From Fibrobacteria bacterium (lineage in GTDB: Bacteria; Fibrobacterota; Fibrobacteria; UBA11236): DNA of 46,891 nt. The DNA is taken from positions 1 through 46,891 of the forward strand of contig JAJNBB010000013.1 in the NCBI GenBank assembly GCA_021155885.1, in the 5' to 3' direction. The position numbers were made by a program, and so were the translations under genes. The notes beneath the pieces are model-generated. The model was not told the origin of the DNA. It searched no databases and saw only the letters and a program-made list of their open reading frames with translations. This document shows, one piece after another, positions 1-7,995 of the stretch; the first letter of the stretch is position 1; every line of letters starts with the position of its first letter.

Positions 1-1
1 C

Positions 2-763
2 ACGGCGAAGAACGGCATCAGCGCCGAGAATTTCATGGCGCGCGGCTGCGCGAATCCCACCCTGAATTGGGGAAGCCAACCATCGGACTGGATGAACATC
101 CCCGGCGAGATTCTCGGCCCGACCAGCGCCAGCAGCGCCGTCTCCAGGATCAACGCGGCGAAAACCAACAACAGATGGTACATCACTATTCTCCACGACG
201 TCGCGGAATCTCCCGACCAGTACAGCATGACCCCCGCCAACAACCTCACCATGCTCAACGCAGCCGTGTCGGCGGGAGTCTGGATCGACACCTATTCCGC
301 CATCGGCGCCTACTACCGCGCGCACTTCACGATGGACACCGCCCAGGCCGTCGTCAGCGGCAACGGCAAGAAGGTGCAATGGGTCGTCGACACCTTGATG
401 GTCGTCCAGGACGGGAAGACCCTGTCCTTGCAGCCCGACACCTCCTACATCGTGGATTTCATGAAGCCGGAGTTCATGGTCTTCCACGGGGTGACCGCCC
501 TGTCGCCCGGCCTGCGCATGCGTCACGCCCCCTTGAGCGCCCGCGCCTCGGGAGGCTTTCTGCAACTCAAGGGGCTGCCCCCCGGGCTGTACATCCTGAC
601 CGTGCGCGACCTGAAGGGCGCGCTCGTCCAGCAGCGCAGCCTTCGCGCCACGGGTTCGGAGTCGCGGGTGAAGTTCGACCGCGATAACGGAATGTTCCAG
701 GTAACGCTCCGGCAGCACGCCACGGGCGTCACGCGCTCCCTGCGCTTCCTGGCCGTTCGCTAA
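2..763 (+). CDS. Secreted polysaccharide-deacetylase-like protein, C-terminal part
   Basis: The frame is open from the window edge, so the N-terminus is missing. About 253 residues are visible. The first ~110 (ENFMARGCANP..., then YITILHDVAESPDQYSMTP and a segment ending YRAHF) resemble the second half of a NodB-type polysaccharide deacetylase, which removes acetyl groups from carbohydrate polymers outside the cytoplasm. The catalytic Asp/His motifs would lie upstream and are not seen, so activity cannot be judged. The last ~85 residues form a separate beta-rich domain (GLPPGLYILTVRDLKGALVQ...) of the kind found at the ends of secreted FCB-group proteins, and may be a sorting or anchoring tail. 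A strong terminator follows directly. The family call is from fold-like resemblance only. Confidence 0.6.
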   Translation, partial: TAKNGISAENFMARGCANPTLNWGSQPSDWMNIPGEILGPTSASSAVSRINAAKTNNRWYITILHDVAESPDQYSMTPANNLTMLNAAVSAGVWIDTYSAIGAYYRAHFTMDTAQAVVSGNGKKVQWVVDTLMVVQDGKTLSLQPDTSYIVDFMKPEFMVFHGVTALSPGLRMRHAPLSARASGGFLQLKGLPPGLYILTVRDLKGALVQQRSLRATGSESRVKFDRDNGMFQVTLRQHATGVTRSLRFLAVR

Positions 764-790
764 ACCTTCCGTTCGTGATCGCGGTCGCGA

Positions 791-818
791 GGAGGCATCC
801 GGGGATGCCTCCTTTTTT
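791..818 (+). terminator. Rho-independent terminator
   Basis: A perfect 10-bp stem (GGAGGCATCC / GGATGCCTCC) with a two-base gap, in practice an 8-bp stem with a larger loop, is followed at once by six T residues. It lies 28 bases after the stop of the deacetylase-like gene and closes that transcript. Confidence 0.9.
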
Positions 819-980
819 ATGCGCATTACGCCGCGCAAGCCTTCCCGTCCGCCATTAAAAACAAGACGCCCCGGAGGAATCCAATCCATCCGTCCATGAA
901 TGGCGTATTTGTTCTCGAGGACCGCGCTCTCCATCCGGAGGACGGGCCTCTGGAATCCACCACTCTCCGCGGGAGCCGCC

Positions 981-1448
981 ATGCATATCTCTATTTCCAC
1001 AGGGAAAAAAATCGGGGGAGGGCTTGCGCTCGCCGCCGCGCTCGCCTTCGCCGGCTGCAACAAGTCTTCCAACGAACCCCCCGCCGCTTCGCTCCACGAG
1101 CGCCTCGGCGGCACGGCGGCCATCGCCTCGGTAGTCGACACCTTCCTCGTCGAAGTGCTGGCCGACACCGTGATCAACAGGCGCTTCAACACCTTGCCCC
1201 CCGCGCGCGTGGCGGCGCTGCGCCTGAACCTCATCAACCAGATCTGCGCCGGCACCGGGGGCCCTTGCACCTACACGGGAAGAAGCATGATGGACGCCCA
1301 TGCGGGCATGAACATCCCGCAAGCGGAGTTCGACGCCCTGGTCGGGGACCTCGTGACCTCTCTGGACAAGCACAACGTGCCCGAGGCGGAAAAAACCGAG
1401 CTGCTGAATGTTCTCGGGCCCATGCAAACCGACATCGTCAACAAGTAA
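981..1448 (+). CDS. Group I truncated haemoglobin, predicted lipoprotein
   Basis: This 155-residue protein is a 2-on-2 globin that would bind haem and O2, NO or related ligands. The start at 981 has GGGAG five bases upstream and gives a lipoprotein signal ending LAFAGC (Cys26), so the globin should be tethered to a membrane outside the cytoplasm. The globin domain runs from about residue 40 (LHERLGGTAAIASVVD) to the end. The proximal haem ligand is His107 in MMDAHAGM, and the E-F region reads GGPCTYTGR as in group I. At the distal B10 position, normally Tyr in an Asp-x-Phe-Tyr context, the sequence reads DTFL, giving Leu56. Lipoprotein truncated globins are uncommon. An upstream in-frame ATG at 900 would hide the signal peptide and is less likely. 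Confidence 0.85.
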   Translation: MHISISTGKKIGGGLALAAALAFAGCNKSSNEPPAASLHERLGGTAAIASVVDTFLVEVLADTVINRRFNTLPPARVAALRLNLINQICAGTGGPCTYTGRSMMDAHAGMNIPQAEFDALVGDLVTSLDKHNVPEAEKTELLNVLGPMQTDIVNK

Positions 1449-1474
1449 CCTCCGGGTGAACCCTCCCTGCCCGC

Positions 1475-1485
1475 GGGGGGGGGGG
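1475..1485 (+). repeat. Homopolymeric tract of 11 G
   Basis: Eleven consecutive G lie between the globin stop and the start of the 57-aa membrane protein, 39 bases before its ATG. A C-rich stretch just upstream (CCCTCCCTGCCC) could pair with it. Tracts of this length are prone to slipped-strand change, but no effect on expression is shown. Confidence 0.8.
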
Positions 1486-1524
1486 CACCCACCTTGATTT
1501 CGGGCCCCAAACCAGGAGTTCCCC

Positions 1525-1698
1525 ATGCATCCCTTTCAAGCCGCCCCCCTCCCTTGTAAATCCCTCGCCCCGCGAGCCCGGCGGGCCTCCCGGGCAAACG
1601 ACGCCAAGGACTTCGCCCTGCTCGCCCTTTTCGTGTTCGCCTTCCTGTCCGCGAGCTATCTGGCCTTGTGGAAACCGCTGATCGCCCAGCTGTTCTAG
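1525..1698 (+). CDS. Small single-helix membrane protein (57 aa)
   Basis: A short open frame with AGGAG seven bases upstream of its ATG encodes 57 residues. The first ~28 are basic and polar (CKSLAPRARRASR). Residues ~29-49 (DFALLALFVFAFLSASYLALW) form one clear transmembrane helix, and a short tail ends LIAQLF. Basic residues before the helix predict the N-terminus inside. I do not recognise a family. It lies between the globin gene and the glucan genes with its own ribosome site. The good Shine-Dalgarno and clean helix make it a credible gene despite its size. Confidence 0.6.
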   Translation: MHPFQAAPLPCKSLAPRARRASRANDAKDFALLALFVFAFLSASYLALWKPLIAQLF

Positions 1699-1758
1699 CG
1701 AAGAATTAAGCACCCCAGGCTGGACGGCGCGCGATTGGGAAGTAAATTAATCCTTCCC

Positions 1759-3018
1759 ATGAATATCACCTTGCTGACGAACGAATACCCCCCGCACGTC
1801 TACGGCGGGGCGGGCGTGCACGTCGAGTACCTCAGCCGCGCCCTCGCCTCCCTCGAACCGGGGAAAAACCCGGTGGAGGTTCTTTGCTTCGGCGAACAGC
1901 GCGAGTCCTCGGACGGAATCACCGCCACGGGTTTCACGCCCGATTTCGCCTTGCCCAGCCAGAACGCCAAGCACGCGAAGCTGATGGACACCCTGGCCCG
2001 CGACTTGATGATAGCCGGCTCGATCCAGCGCTCCGACGTGCTGCACGGGCACACCTGGTATTCCCATCTCGCGGGGTGCCTGGCCAAGCAGCTCCTGCGG
2101 GCGCCGCTTGTGCTCACGACGCATTCGCTGGAGCCCCACCGGCCCTGGAAGGTCGAGCAGCTGGGCAACGCCTACCACGCTTCCTCGTGGATCGAAAAGA
2201 CGGCCTACCAGAACGCCGACGGCGTCGTGGCCGTGTCCGCATCCATGAAAAAGGACGTGCAGGAATTGTACGGGGTCTCCGCCGACCGCATCCGCGTGAT
2301 CCCCAACGGCATCGATGTCGCCGAATACGCGCGCAAGCAGGACCCCGAAAGGCTCGCGCGCTACGGCATCGACGTCGGCGCGCCCTTCGTCCTCTTCGTG
2401 GGCCGCATCACCCGGCAGAAGGGCATCATCCACCTGCTGGCCGCGCTCGCCCACCTGCCCGCGGGCACGCAAATCGTGCTTTGCGCCGGCGCGCCGGATA
2501 CTCCCGAGATCGGCGAGGAGATGAAGGCCAAGGTCGGCGACCTCCGCGCCGCGCGCCCCGACCTGGTCGTGCACTGGGTCGCCGAGATGGTCCCGCGCGA
2601 GGACGTCATCGCCTTCTATTCGCACGCCGCGATCTTCGTCTGTCCCTCGGTGTACGAGCCCTTCGGCATTATCAATCTCGAAGCCATGGCCTGCGGCGCG
2701 CCCGTGGTGGCCTCGCGCGTCGGCGGCATCCCCGAGGCCGTGGCCGACGGCGAGACGGGCATCCTGGTCGATGTCGATCCCTCCACTAACAATAACGCAG
2801 GCGGAACCGATTTCGAGCCCCGCGACCCCGCTGCCTTCGCGCGCCGCCTCGCCGACGGAATCACCGCCTTGCTCAACGATCCCGGCAAGCGCGCCGCCTT
2901 CGCCGCCGCCGGGCGCAAGCGCGTGGAAGACCGTTTCTCCTGGGAAAGCGTCGCCGCGCAAACATTGTCTTTTTACAAGGAAGTCGTGGCCCGCTATGCC
3001 GCAGAAGAAAATCGCTAG
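1759..3018 (+). CDS. glgA: Glycogen synthase of the actinobacterial GlgA/GlgM type (GT4)
   Basis: This 419-residue GT-B glycosyltransferase starts MNITLLTNEYPPHVYGGAG, typical of the Corynebacterium/Mycobacterium GlgA family rather than the E. coli GT5 GlgA. Family features seen are the glycine-rich acceptor loop GGAGVHVE, the HGHTWYSH segment, the nucleotide-sugar region FVGRITRQKG, and the EX7E motif in YEPFGIINLEAMACG. Members of this group studied in mycobacteria make maltose-1-phosphate from ADP-glucose and glucose-1-phosphate (GlgM). Because glgE follows with a 23-base overlap, that activity is the best inference here too. An earlier in-frame TTG at 1735 would add eight residues; the ATG gives the canonical family start. 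Confidence 0.9.
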   Translation: MNITLLTNEYPPHVYGGAGVHVEYLSRALASLEPGKNPVEVLCFGEQRESSDGITATGFTPDFALPSQNAKHAKLMDTLARDLMIAGSIQRSDVLHGHTWYSHLAGCLAKQLLRAPLVLTTHSLEPHRPWKVEQLGNAYHASSWIEKTAYQNADGVVAVSASMKKDVQELYGVSADRIRVIPNGIDVAEYARKQDPERLARYGIDVGAPFVLFVGRITRQKGIIHLLAALAHLPAGTQIVLCAGAPDTPEIGEEMKAKVGDLRAARPDLVVHWVAEMVPREDVIAFYSHAAIFVCPSVYEPFGIINLEAMACGAPVVASRVGGIPEAVADGETGILVDVDPSTNNNAGGTDFEPRDPAAFARRLADGITALLNDPGKRAAFAAAGRKRVEDRFSWESVAAQTLSFYKEVVARYAAEENR

Positions 3019-4891
3019 GAAATCCGCGACCGTAGGGGCGCATCGCGATGCGCCCCAAACGCCCCCCGAAAAAAAAACGGTCGCGAAAAAAAACGCGCCT
3101 TCGAAACCCGCCGCGAAAACCCGTTTCCCCATCTCGGCCTACCCCTTCGCGCACGCGCTGGTCGAGAACATGAAGCCCCTGGTCGAGCACGGCTTGTACC
3201 CGGCCAAGAGCGTGCTGGGTGAAACCGTCACGGTCACCGCCGATATTTTCCGCGACGGACACGAAAAATGCGAAGCCGACCTCCTGTTCCGCCGCCGAGG
3301 CGAGGCGGCGTGGTATCGGGAGCCCATGCGCTTCGTCGACAACGACGCCTGGACGGGCGCCTTCACCCCGGACGCGCTCGGCGACTGGGAGTTCACCATC
3401 GAGGCCCGCACCGCCCACCGCGAAGGCTACGAGCCCTACGCCGAATTCGAGGAGCCCTACTTCCACCCGCATTTCGGCACGCTGCGGGTCGACCCCAAGC
3501 TGACGGAGTTCAGCGCGTGGTACGAAATGTTCCCCCGTTCGCAGGGGACCGACCCGAACAAGAGCGCCACCTTCCGCGACATGGAGAACCGCCTGGATTA
3601 CATCCAGGACATGGGCTTCGACGTCCTGTACCTCACCCCCATTCATCCGGTCGGCGAAACCAAGCGCAAGGGCAAGAACAACTCCGTGACCGCCAAACCG
3701 GGCGAGCCCGGCTCGCCCTACGCCATCGGCAACTACCGTCTGGCCGGCCAGGGCGGGGATGGCGGGCACAAGGCCGTCCACCCTGAGTTCGGCACGCTCG
3801 CCGACTGCCGCCGCTTCTTCGACAAGGCGCGTTCCCGCGGCTTCTCCCTCGTGATGGACTACGCGCTCAACTGCTCCCCGGACCACCCTTACGCCCAGGA
3901 GCATCCCGACTGGTTCTACCGCGAGAAGGACGGCACCATCCGCTGCGCCGAGAACCCGCCCAAGCGCTACGAGGACATCTACCCGCTGAACTTCTTCTGC
4001 GCCGACCGCGAGAACCTGTGGCGCGAACTGAAGTCCATTATCGACTTCTGGATCGACATGGGCGTCACGATCTTCCGCGTGGACAACCCCCACACCAAGC
4101 CCTTCGACTTCTGGGAATGGATGATCGCCGAGGTCAAGGCCGACCACCCCGAGGTCGTGTTCCTCGCCGAGGCCTTCACGCGGCCCAAGATCATGAAGCG
4201 CCTCGCCAAGATCGGCTTCGACCTTTCCTATACGTACTTCACCTGGCGTGTGACGGCCAGGGAACTCCGCGAATACTGCGAGGAGCTCACGCAACAGGAG
4301 CCGGCGCTGTACATGAAGCCCATCTTCTTCGCCACCACCCCCGACATTTTGCCGTGGCATCTGCAGAACGCCCCGCGCGAGATGTTCAAGATCCGCCACG
4401 CGCTGGCGGCCACCTTGGTGGGCGCGTACGGCATGTACAACGGCTACGAGATCTGCGAGGGCGAGCCCTACCCCGGCAAGGAGGAGTTCAACAACTCCGA
4501 GAAGTACCAGTACAAGGTCTGGGACTGGGATCGCCCCGGCCACATCCGCGACTTCATCCGCGCGCTCAACGCCATACGCCGCGAACACCCCGCGCTGCAG
4601 CAGCTCAAGAACCTGCGCTTCCACGACACCGACAACCCGCAGCTGCTGGCTTATTCGAAGACCGACGCCGAGAGCGGCGACGCTCTGCTCTTCATCGTCA
4701 ACCTCGACCCCGCCAACCGCCAGTCGGGCTGGATCACCCTCGACAAAACGGCCCTCGGGCTCGAAGGCGAGGCCATCTTCGGCGTGCACGACCTGCTCTC
4801 GGGCCAGAGCTATGCCTGGAAGGACCGCAACTACGTGGAGCTGAATCCCTTCCACGAAGTTTTGCACGTGATGAAGGTGGAGAAGTTTTAA
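2996..4891 (+). CDS. glgE: Alpha-1,4-glucan:maltose-1-phosphate maltosyltransferase GlgE
   Basis: A 631-residue GH13_3 enzyme that extends alpha-1,4-glucan with maltosyl units from maltose-1-phosphate. Its N-terminal beta domain (about 45-170) is followed by the family hallmark FSAWYEMFPRSQG and the TIM barrel. The nucleophile is Asp363 in FRVDNPHTKPF and the acid/base Glu392 in LAEAFTRP, both in the context diagnostic of GlgE. The ATG lies inside the end of the synthase gene (23-base overlap), implying translational coupling. The first ~45 residues are a low-complexity Lys/Ala/Pro tail, and codons 14-21 are made of a 22-bp perfect palindrome, so a dispersed repeat appears to have become coding sequence there. 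A GCGGGAAT hairpin follows the stop. Confidence 0.93.
   Translation: MPQKKIARKSATVGAHRDAPQTPPEKKTVAKKNAPSKPAAKTRFPISAYPFAHALVENMKPLVEHGLYPAKSVLGETVTVTADIFRDGHEKCEADLLFRRRGEAAWYREPMRFVDNDAWTGAFTPDALGDWEFTIEARTAHREGYEPYAEFEEPYFHPHFGTLRVDPKLTEFSAWYEMFPRSQGTDPNKSATFRDMENRLDYIQDMGFDVLYLTPIHPVGETKRKGKNNSVTAKPGEPGSPYAIGNYRLAGQGGDGGHKAVHPEFGTLADCRRFFDKARSRGFSLVMDYALNCSPDHPYAQEHPDWFYREKDGTIRCAENPPKRYEDIYPLNFFCADRENLWRELKSIIDFWIDMGVTIFRVDNPHTKPFDFWEWMIAEVKADHPEVVFLAEAFTRPKIMKRLAKIGFDLSYTYFTWRVTARELREYCEELTQQEPALYMKPIFFATTPDILPWHLQNAPREMFKIRHALAATLVGAYGMYNGYEICEGEPYPGKEEFNNSEKYQYKVWDWDRPGHIRDFIRALNAIRREHPALQQLKNLRFHDTDNPQLLAYSKTDAESGDALLFIVNLDPANRQSGWITLDKTALGLEGEAIFGVHDLLSGQSYAWKDRNYVELNPFHEVLHVMKVEKF
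3035..3056. repeat. 22-bp perfect palindrome inside glgE
   Basis: The sequence GGGGCGCATCG followed by its exact reverse complement, preceded by CGTA, forms the core of a GTAGGGGCG-type dispersed palindrome. It is in frame in the N-terminal tail of GlgE and encodes GAHRDAP. Related elements lie at 7945-7973 and, more loosely, within 24700-24757. Confidence 0.85.
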
Positions 4892-4898
4892 TCTCGTC

Positions 4899-4918
4899 AT
4901 TCCCGCGTAGGCGGGAAT
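4899..4918. repeat. Intergenic hairpin repeat ATTCCCGC-GTAG-GCGGGAAT
   Basis: A perfect 8-bp stem with a 4-base loop starts seven bases after the glgE stop. The sequence, including flanking CGTC and CC, matches the intergenic mini-repeat pattern seen in many bacterial genomes. There is no T run, so if it acts as a 3' end it would be as a processing or stabilising hairpin. The remaining bases to 5171 show no gene. Confidence 0.75.
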
Positions 4919-5171
4919 CCACGCAAAGGTGGGGCGCCTAGGTATCACGGCCGCCGTGACTCAGGCGCTTCTTCCCGAACCCGGAAGCGGCGGAGGCGAT
5001 GCCCCCGCCCCGCCTCCGCGGGGCCAGGCGGGATGGCCCCGGCCGCCCGAAACTAGGTGGAAACGAGGGGCCGAATCCCGATTTTTGGGTGTTTTACTCT
5101 CAACCCCGGGCCTCCAACTCCCAACCCATTCCCTTGTATATTTAAGGAAAAACAGGCAAAAAGGGGCGGAT

Positions 5172-5459
5172 ATGTCTCGGGAACTTAAGGTCGATTGCCC
5201 CTGCTGCAAGGCCAAGCTGATCGTGGACGTCGAATCCGGCGGCGTGCTGCAGGCCACCGCGCACAAGACGGCCCCGCCCAGCCTCGAATCTTTCATGAAG
5301 GCCGAACCCGGCCGCTCCAAGGACCTCGAGGACAAGTTCGCCGAGTCCCGCCGCCAGGAAGACTCGCGTCTCGAGATGCTCAACAAAAAATTCGAGTGGG
5401 CCAAGAAGAACAAGGACAAGCTTCCCGAGGCGCCGAAGCCCGGCATTCAGTGGGATTGA
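5172..5459 (+). CDS. Small zinc-ribbon-like protein (95 aa)
   Basis: The frame starts MSRELKVDCPCCKAKLIVD after an AAGGGG ribosome site. The N-terminal Cys-Pro-Cys-Cys followed by a beta-hairpin-like segment (AKLIVDVESGGVLQA) resembles half of a zinc ribbon, though the second Cys pair is absent. Residues ~40-85 are highly charged and helical (LEDKFAESRRQEDSRLEMLNKKF...), probably a coiled coil, and the end is proline-rich. A cytoplasmic metal-binding or dimerising role is possible; no function is claimed. It lies 110 bases upstream of ptsP on the same strand. Extending the start upstream gives only low-quality sequence, so the ATG at 5172 is chosen. Confidence 0.7.
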   Translation: MSRELKVDCPCCKAKLIVDVESGGVLQATAHKTAPPSLESFMKAEPGRSKDLEDKFAESRRQEDSRLEMLNKKFEWAKKNKDKLPEAPKPGIQWD

Positions 5460-5569
5460 TAGCGGATAAATAGCGGAATCGAGTCACGACCATCGCGGCC
5501 CGGCTTTCGGGGCGCCCTGAACACTTAAGCGAGGAGAGCCGGCCCCTCAAGGCGGACCGGCGGCCGACC

Positions 5570-7912
5570 ATGTCCGAAGCCAGCACCGCGTTCGAAGTCA
5601 TACGGTCCGTGACGCGGACCATGCTGGAATCGCGCAGCGTGCAGCCGGCCCTCGACGCGGTCGTCCACCTGATCTCCGAGAAAATGGGCGTGGAGGTTTG
5701 CTCCATCTACCTGCGCGACGGCTCCTCGAACCAGCTGCACCTGTCGGCGAGCCACGGCCTCAACCGCCGCGCGCTTTCGGGAGTCTCGCTGAATCCCGAC
5801 GAGGGCCTGACCGGCGCGGTGTATTCGAGCGGCGAGGTCCTGAACATCGCCGACCCCCGCTCCGACGCGCGCTTCAAGTTCTTCCCCGAACTGGGCGAGG
5901 AGCGCCTGAACAGCTTCCTGGGAATCCCGATCCCGCCCGGCCGGGCGAACGGCAACGGGGTGCTCATCCTGCAGGGCGTCGAGGCCGTGCCGTACGGCCC
6001 GACCATCGAGGACCTCGCGTACACCTTGGCCGCGCAGCTGGGCACGCTGCTCGAGAACCGGATGCCGCGCGACGCCCGGGCCGCGGGGGAAAAGGCCGCC
6101 CCGGCGGCCGCCCAGGCGACCGGTCCGAAGGAGGCGCCGCCCTTCATCCGGGCGCAAACCGCCTTCGGCGGCATCGCCGACGGGGTCGTGACCATCCTGA
6201 AAACGCAACAGGTGTGGGACACCGTGATCTTCAGCGAGTGCGACGACTGCGACGCCGAGATGGTCGCGCTGGAGCGCGCGCTGGAGCGCGCGCGCGAGGA
6301 ATCGCGCTGGCTGCGCCGCCGCGCGGGCGAGATCTTCGCCGAGATGGACGCGCGCATCTTCGACACGCACGAGCAGTTCCTCCACGACGAGGAATACCTC
6401 ACCTTGATCCGCAACAACATCCTGGAGAAGAACACCACGGCCGCCTTCGCCGTCAAGCTCGCCACGCGCGAGACGGTGAAGCTGTTCCAGGACTCGGGCG
6501 TGGCCATGCTGGCGACGCGCGCGGCGGACCTGTACGACGTGGGCCTGCGCCTGTTGAACGCGCTGAGCGAGGCCTCCGACTCCGTCCACACGGAAGGCGA
6601 CTCCGAGCAGGGCGTGGTCGTGGCCGCGATGGAACTGCTGCCCTCCGACCTCGTGTACCTGCAGTCGCGCAAGCTGCTGGGGATCTTGTGCGAAACGGGC
6701 GGCAGCACCTCGCACGCGGCCATCCTGGCCCGCTCGCTGGACATTCCCTGCTTCATCGGCATTCCCGGGCTCACGCGCTTCCTGCAGTCGGGCACGCGCG
6801 TGATCCTCGACGGGAACTCCGGCCTCGTTTACATTCGCCCCGACGCGCACGTCGTGCGCGAATACCAGCGCCTGCAGGCTTCGTTCCAGGGCCATCCCCG
6901 CGCCGAGCGCCCTCTGGGCGCCGACGACCGCACGGCGGACGGGCACCCGGTGCACATCTCCGGCAACGTCTCGCTGCTGTCGGACCTGCGCCTCATGCGC
7001 CGCTTCGGCATCCGCAGCGTCGGGCTCTACCGCTCCGAGTTCTTCTTCATGATCCGCAACGCCTTCCCCGACGAGGAGGCGCAGTTCGCGGTCTACAGCC
7101 AGGTGATGGAGCGCTGCGGCGCGTTCGGCGCCACCTTCCGCCTGCTCGACGTGGGCGGCGACAAGCCCCTCAAGTACTTCGACTGGGGCAAGGAAGAGAA
7201 CCCGAGCCTCGGCTGGCGCTCGATCCGCATGCTTCTGCAGCGCCCCGAGATCCTGACCCCGCACCTGCGCGCTCTCCTGCGCGCGGCGCAGCTGGGCGAA
7301 ATGCGGCTCGTGCTCCCCATGATCTCGACTTTGCGCGAACTGCGCGACCTCAAGATCCACCTGCGCCGCACGGCGGAGGAACTCGAGGCCGAGACCGGCG
7401 TCCGCCTGCGCCTGCCCCCGGTCGGCATCATGATCGAGATTCCCTCGACGGTTTTCCAGATCGAGGCCTTTTTGGCCGAGTCCGATTTCCTCTGCCTGGG
7501 AACCAACGACCTCATTCAGTACCTGTTCGCGGTGGACCGCGGCAACGAGCGCGTGGCGGCCAACCACCATCCGTTTCATCCCGCCTTCCTCAGCGCCCTC
7601 CAGCGCGTCGCGGAGGCGGCCCGCAAGGCCGGGAAGCCCGTCACGGTGTGCGGCGAAATGGCGGGCGACCCGAAGGCGCTGCCCTTGCTCCTGGGCCTGG
7701 GGCTGACCTCGCTCAGCATCGCGCCGGGCTCCGCCGACATCCTGCGCGAGGCGCTCGCCCATCACACGATGAAGGAATGCGAGGACCTGGTGGGGCGCGT
7801 GCTGGAGCTGCCCACCGAGGACGAGGTGCGGCACGCGGTGGAGGGGTTCATCCAGGGGGTCGCCGACGTCGCGACGATCAAGCGCCTCGCGGCCGAAACC
7901 GCGACGGCGTGA
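5570..7912 (+). CDS. ptsP: Phosphoenolpyruvate-protein phosphotransferase PtsP (EI-Ntr)
   Basis: A 780-residue enzyme I of the nitrogen-type PTS, taking phosphate from PEP to start a regulatory relay. An N-terminal GAF domain (about 5-165, including EVCSIYLRDGSSNQLHLSASHG) marks the Ntr form. The phosphohistidine domain follows, with His382 in GGSTSHAAILARSLDIP. The C-terminal PEP-binding TIM barrel carries GLYRSEFFFM, RLLDVGGDKP and Cys694 in VCGEMAGDP. All catalytic motifs are intact. A likely downstream partner is the EIIA-Ntr gene at 20820-21284; an NPr carrier is not in the window. The gene is convergent with dnaA, separated by a palindrome. The ribosome site is weak, so the start is less certain than the identity. 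Confidence 0.95.
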   Translation: MSEASTAFEVIRSVTRTMLESRSVQPALDAVVHLISEKMGVEVCSIYLRDGSSNQLHLSASHGLNRRALSGVSLNPDEGLTGAVYSSGEVLNIADPRSDARFKFFPELGEERLNSFLGIPIPPGRANGNGVLILQGVEAVPYGPTIEDLAYTLAAQLGTLLENRMPRDARAAGEKAAPAAAQATGPKEAPPFIRAQTAFGGIADGVVTILKTQQVWDTVIFSECDDCDAEMVALERALERAREESRWLRRRAGEIFAEMDARIFDTHEQFLHDEEYLTLIRNNILEKNTTAAFAVKLATRETVKLFQDSGVAMLATRAADLYDVGLRLLNALSEASDSVHTEGDSEQGVVVAAMELLPSDLVYLQSRKLLGILCETGGSTSHAAILARSLDIPCFIGIPGLTRFLQSGTRVILDGNSGLVYIRPDAHVVREYQRLQASFQGHPRAERPLGADDRTADGHPVHISGNVSLLSDLRLMRRFGIRSVGLYRSEFFFMIRNAFPDEEAQFAVYSQVMERCGAFGATFRLLDVGGDKPLKYFDWGKEENPSLGWRSIRMLLQRPEILTPHLRALLRAAQLGEMRLVLPMISTLRELRDLKIHLRRTAEELEAETGVRLRLPPVGIMIEIPSTVFQIEAFLAESDFLCLGTNDLIQYLFAVDRGNERVAANHHPFHPAFLSALQRVAEAARKAGKPVTVCGEMAGDPKALPLLLGLGLTSLSIAPGSADILREALAHHTMKECEDLVGRVLELPTEDEVRHAVEGFIQGVADVATIKRLAAETATA

Positions 7913-7944
7913 CGTGGGCGGTGGCCGGCGCCGAGAGCGCCGTC

Positions 7945-7973
7945 GTAAGGGCGCGATTTAATCGCGCCCTTAC
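7945..7973. terminator. Palindrome between convergent ptsP and dnaA, probable bidirectional terminator
   Basis: Two 14-base arms, GTAAGGGCGCGATT and its exact complement, are separated by a single T. It sits 32 bases after ptsP and 22 after dnaA. The GTAAGGGCG edge matches the palindrome family in glgE and at 24700-24757. There is no long T run, so termination is inferred from position and stem strength. Confidence 0.65.
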
Positions 7974-7995
7974 ATGCACGCCACCAAGACGATCG

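Noticed and set aside
2873-4948. 691-aa minus-strand open frame opposite glgE
   Set aside because: A shadow of glgE, whose catalytic residues and family hallmarks are clear.
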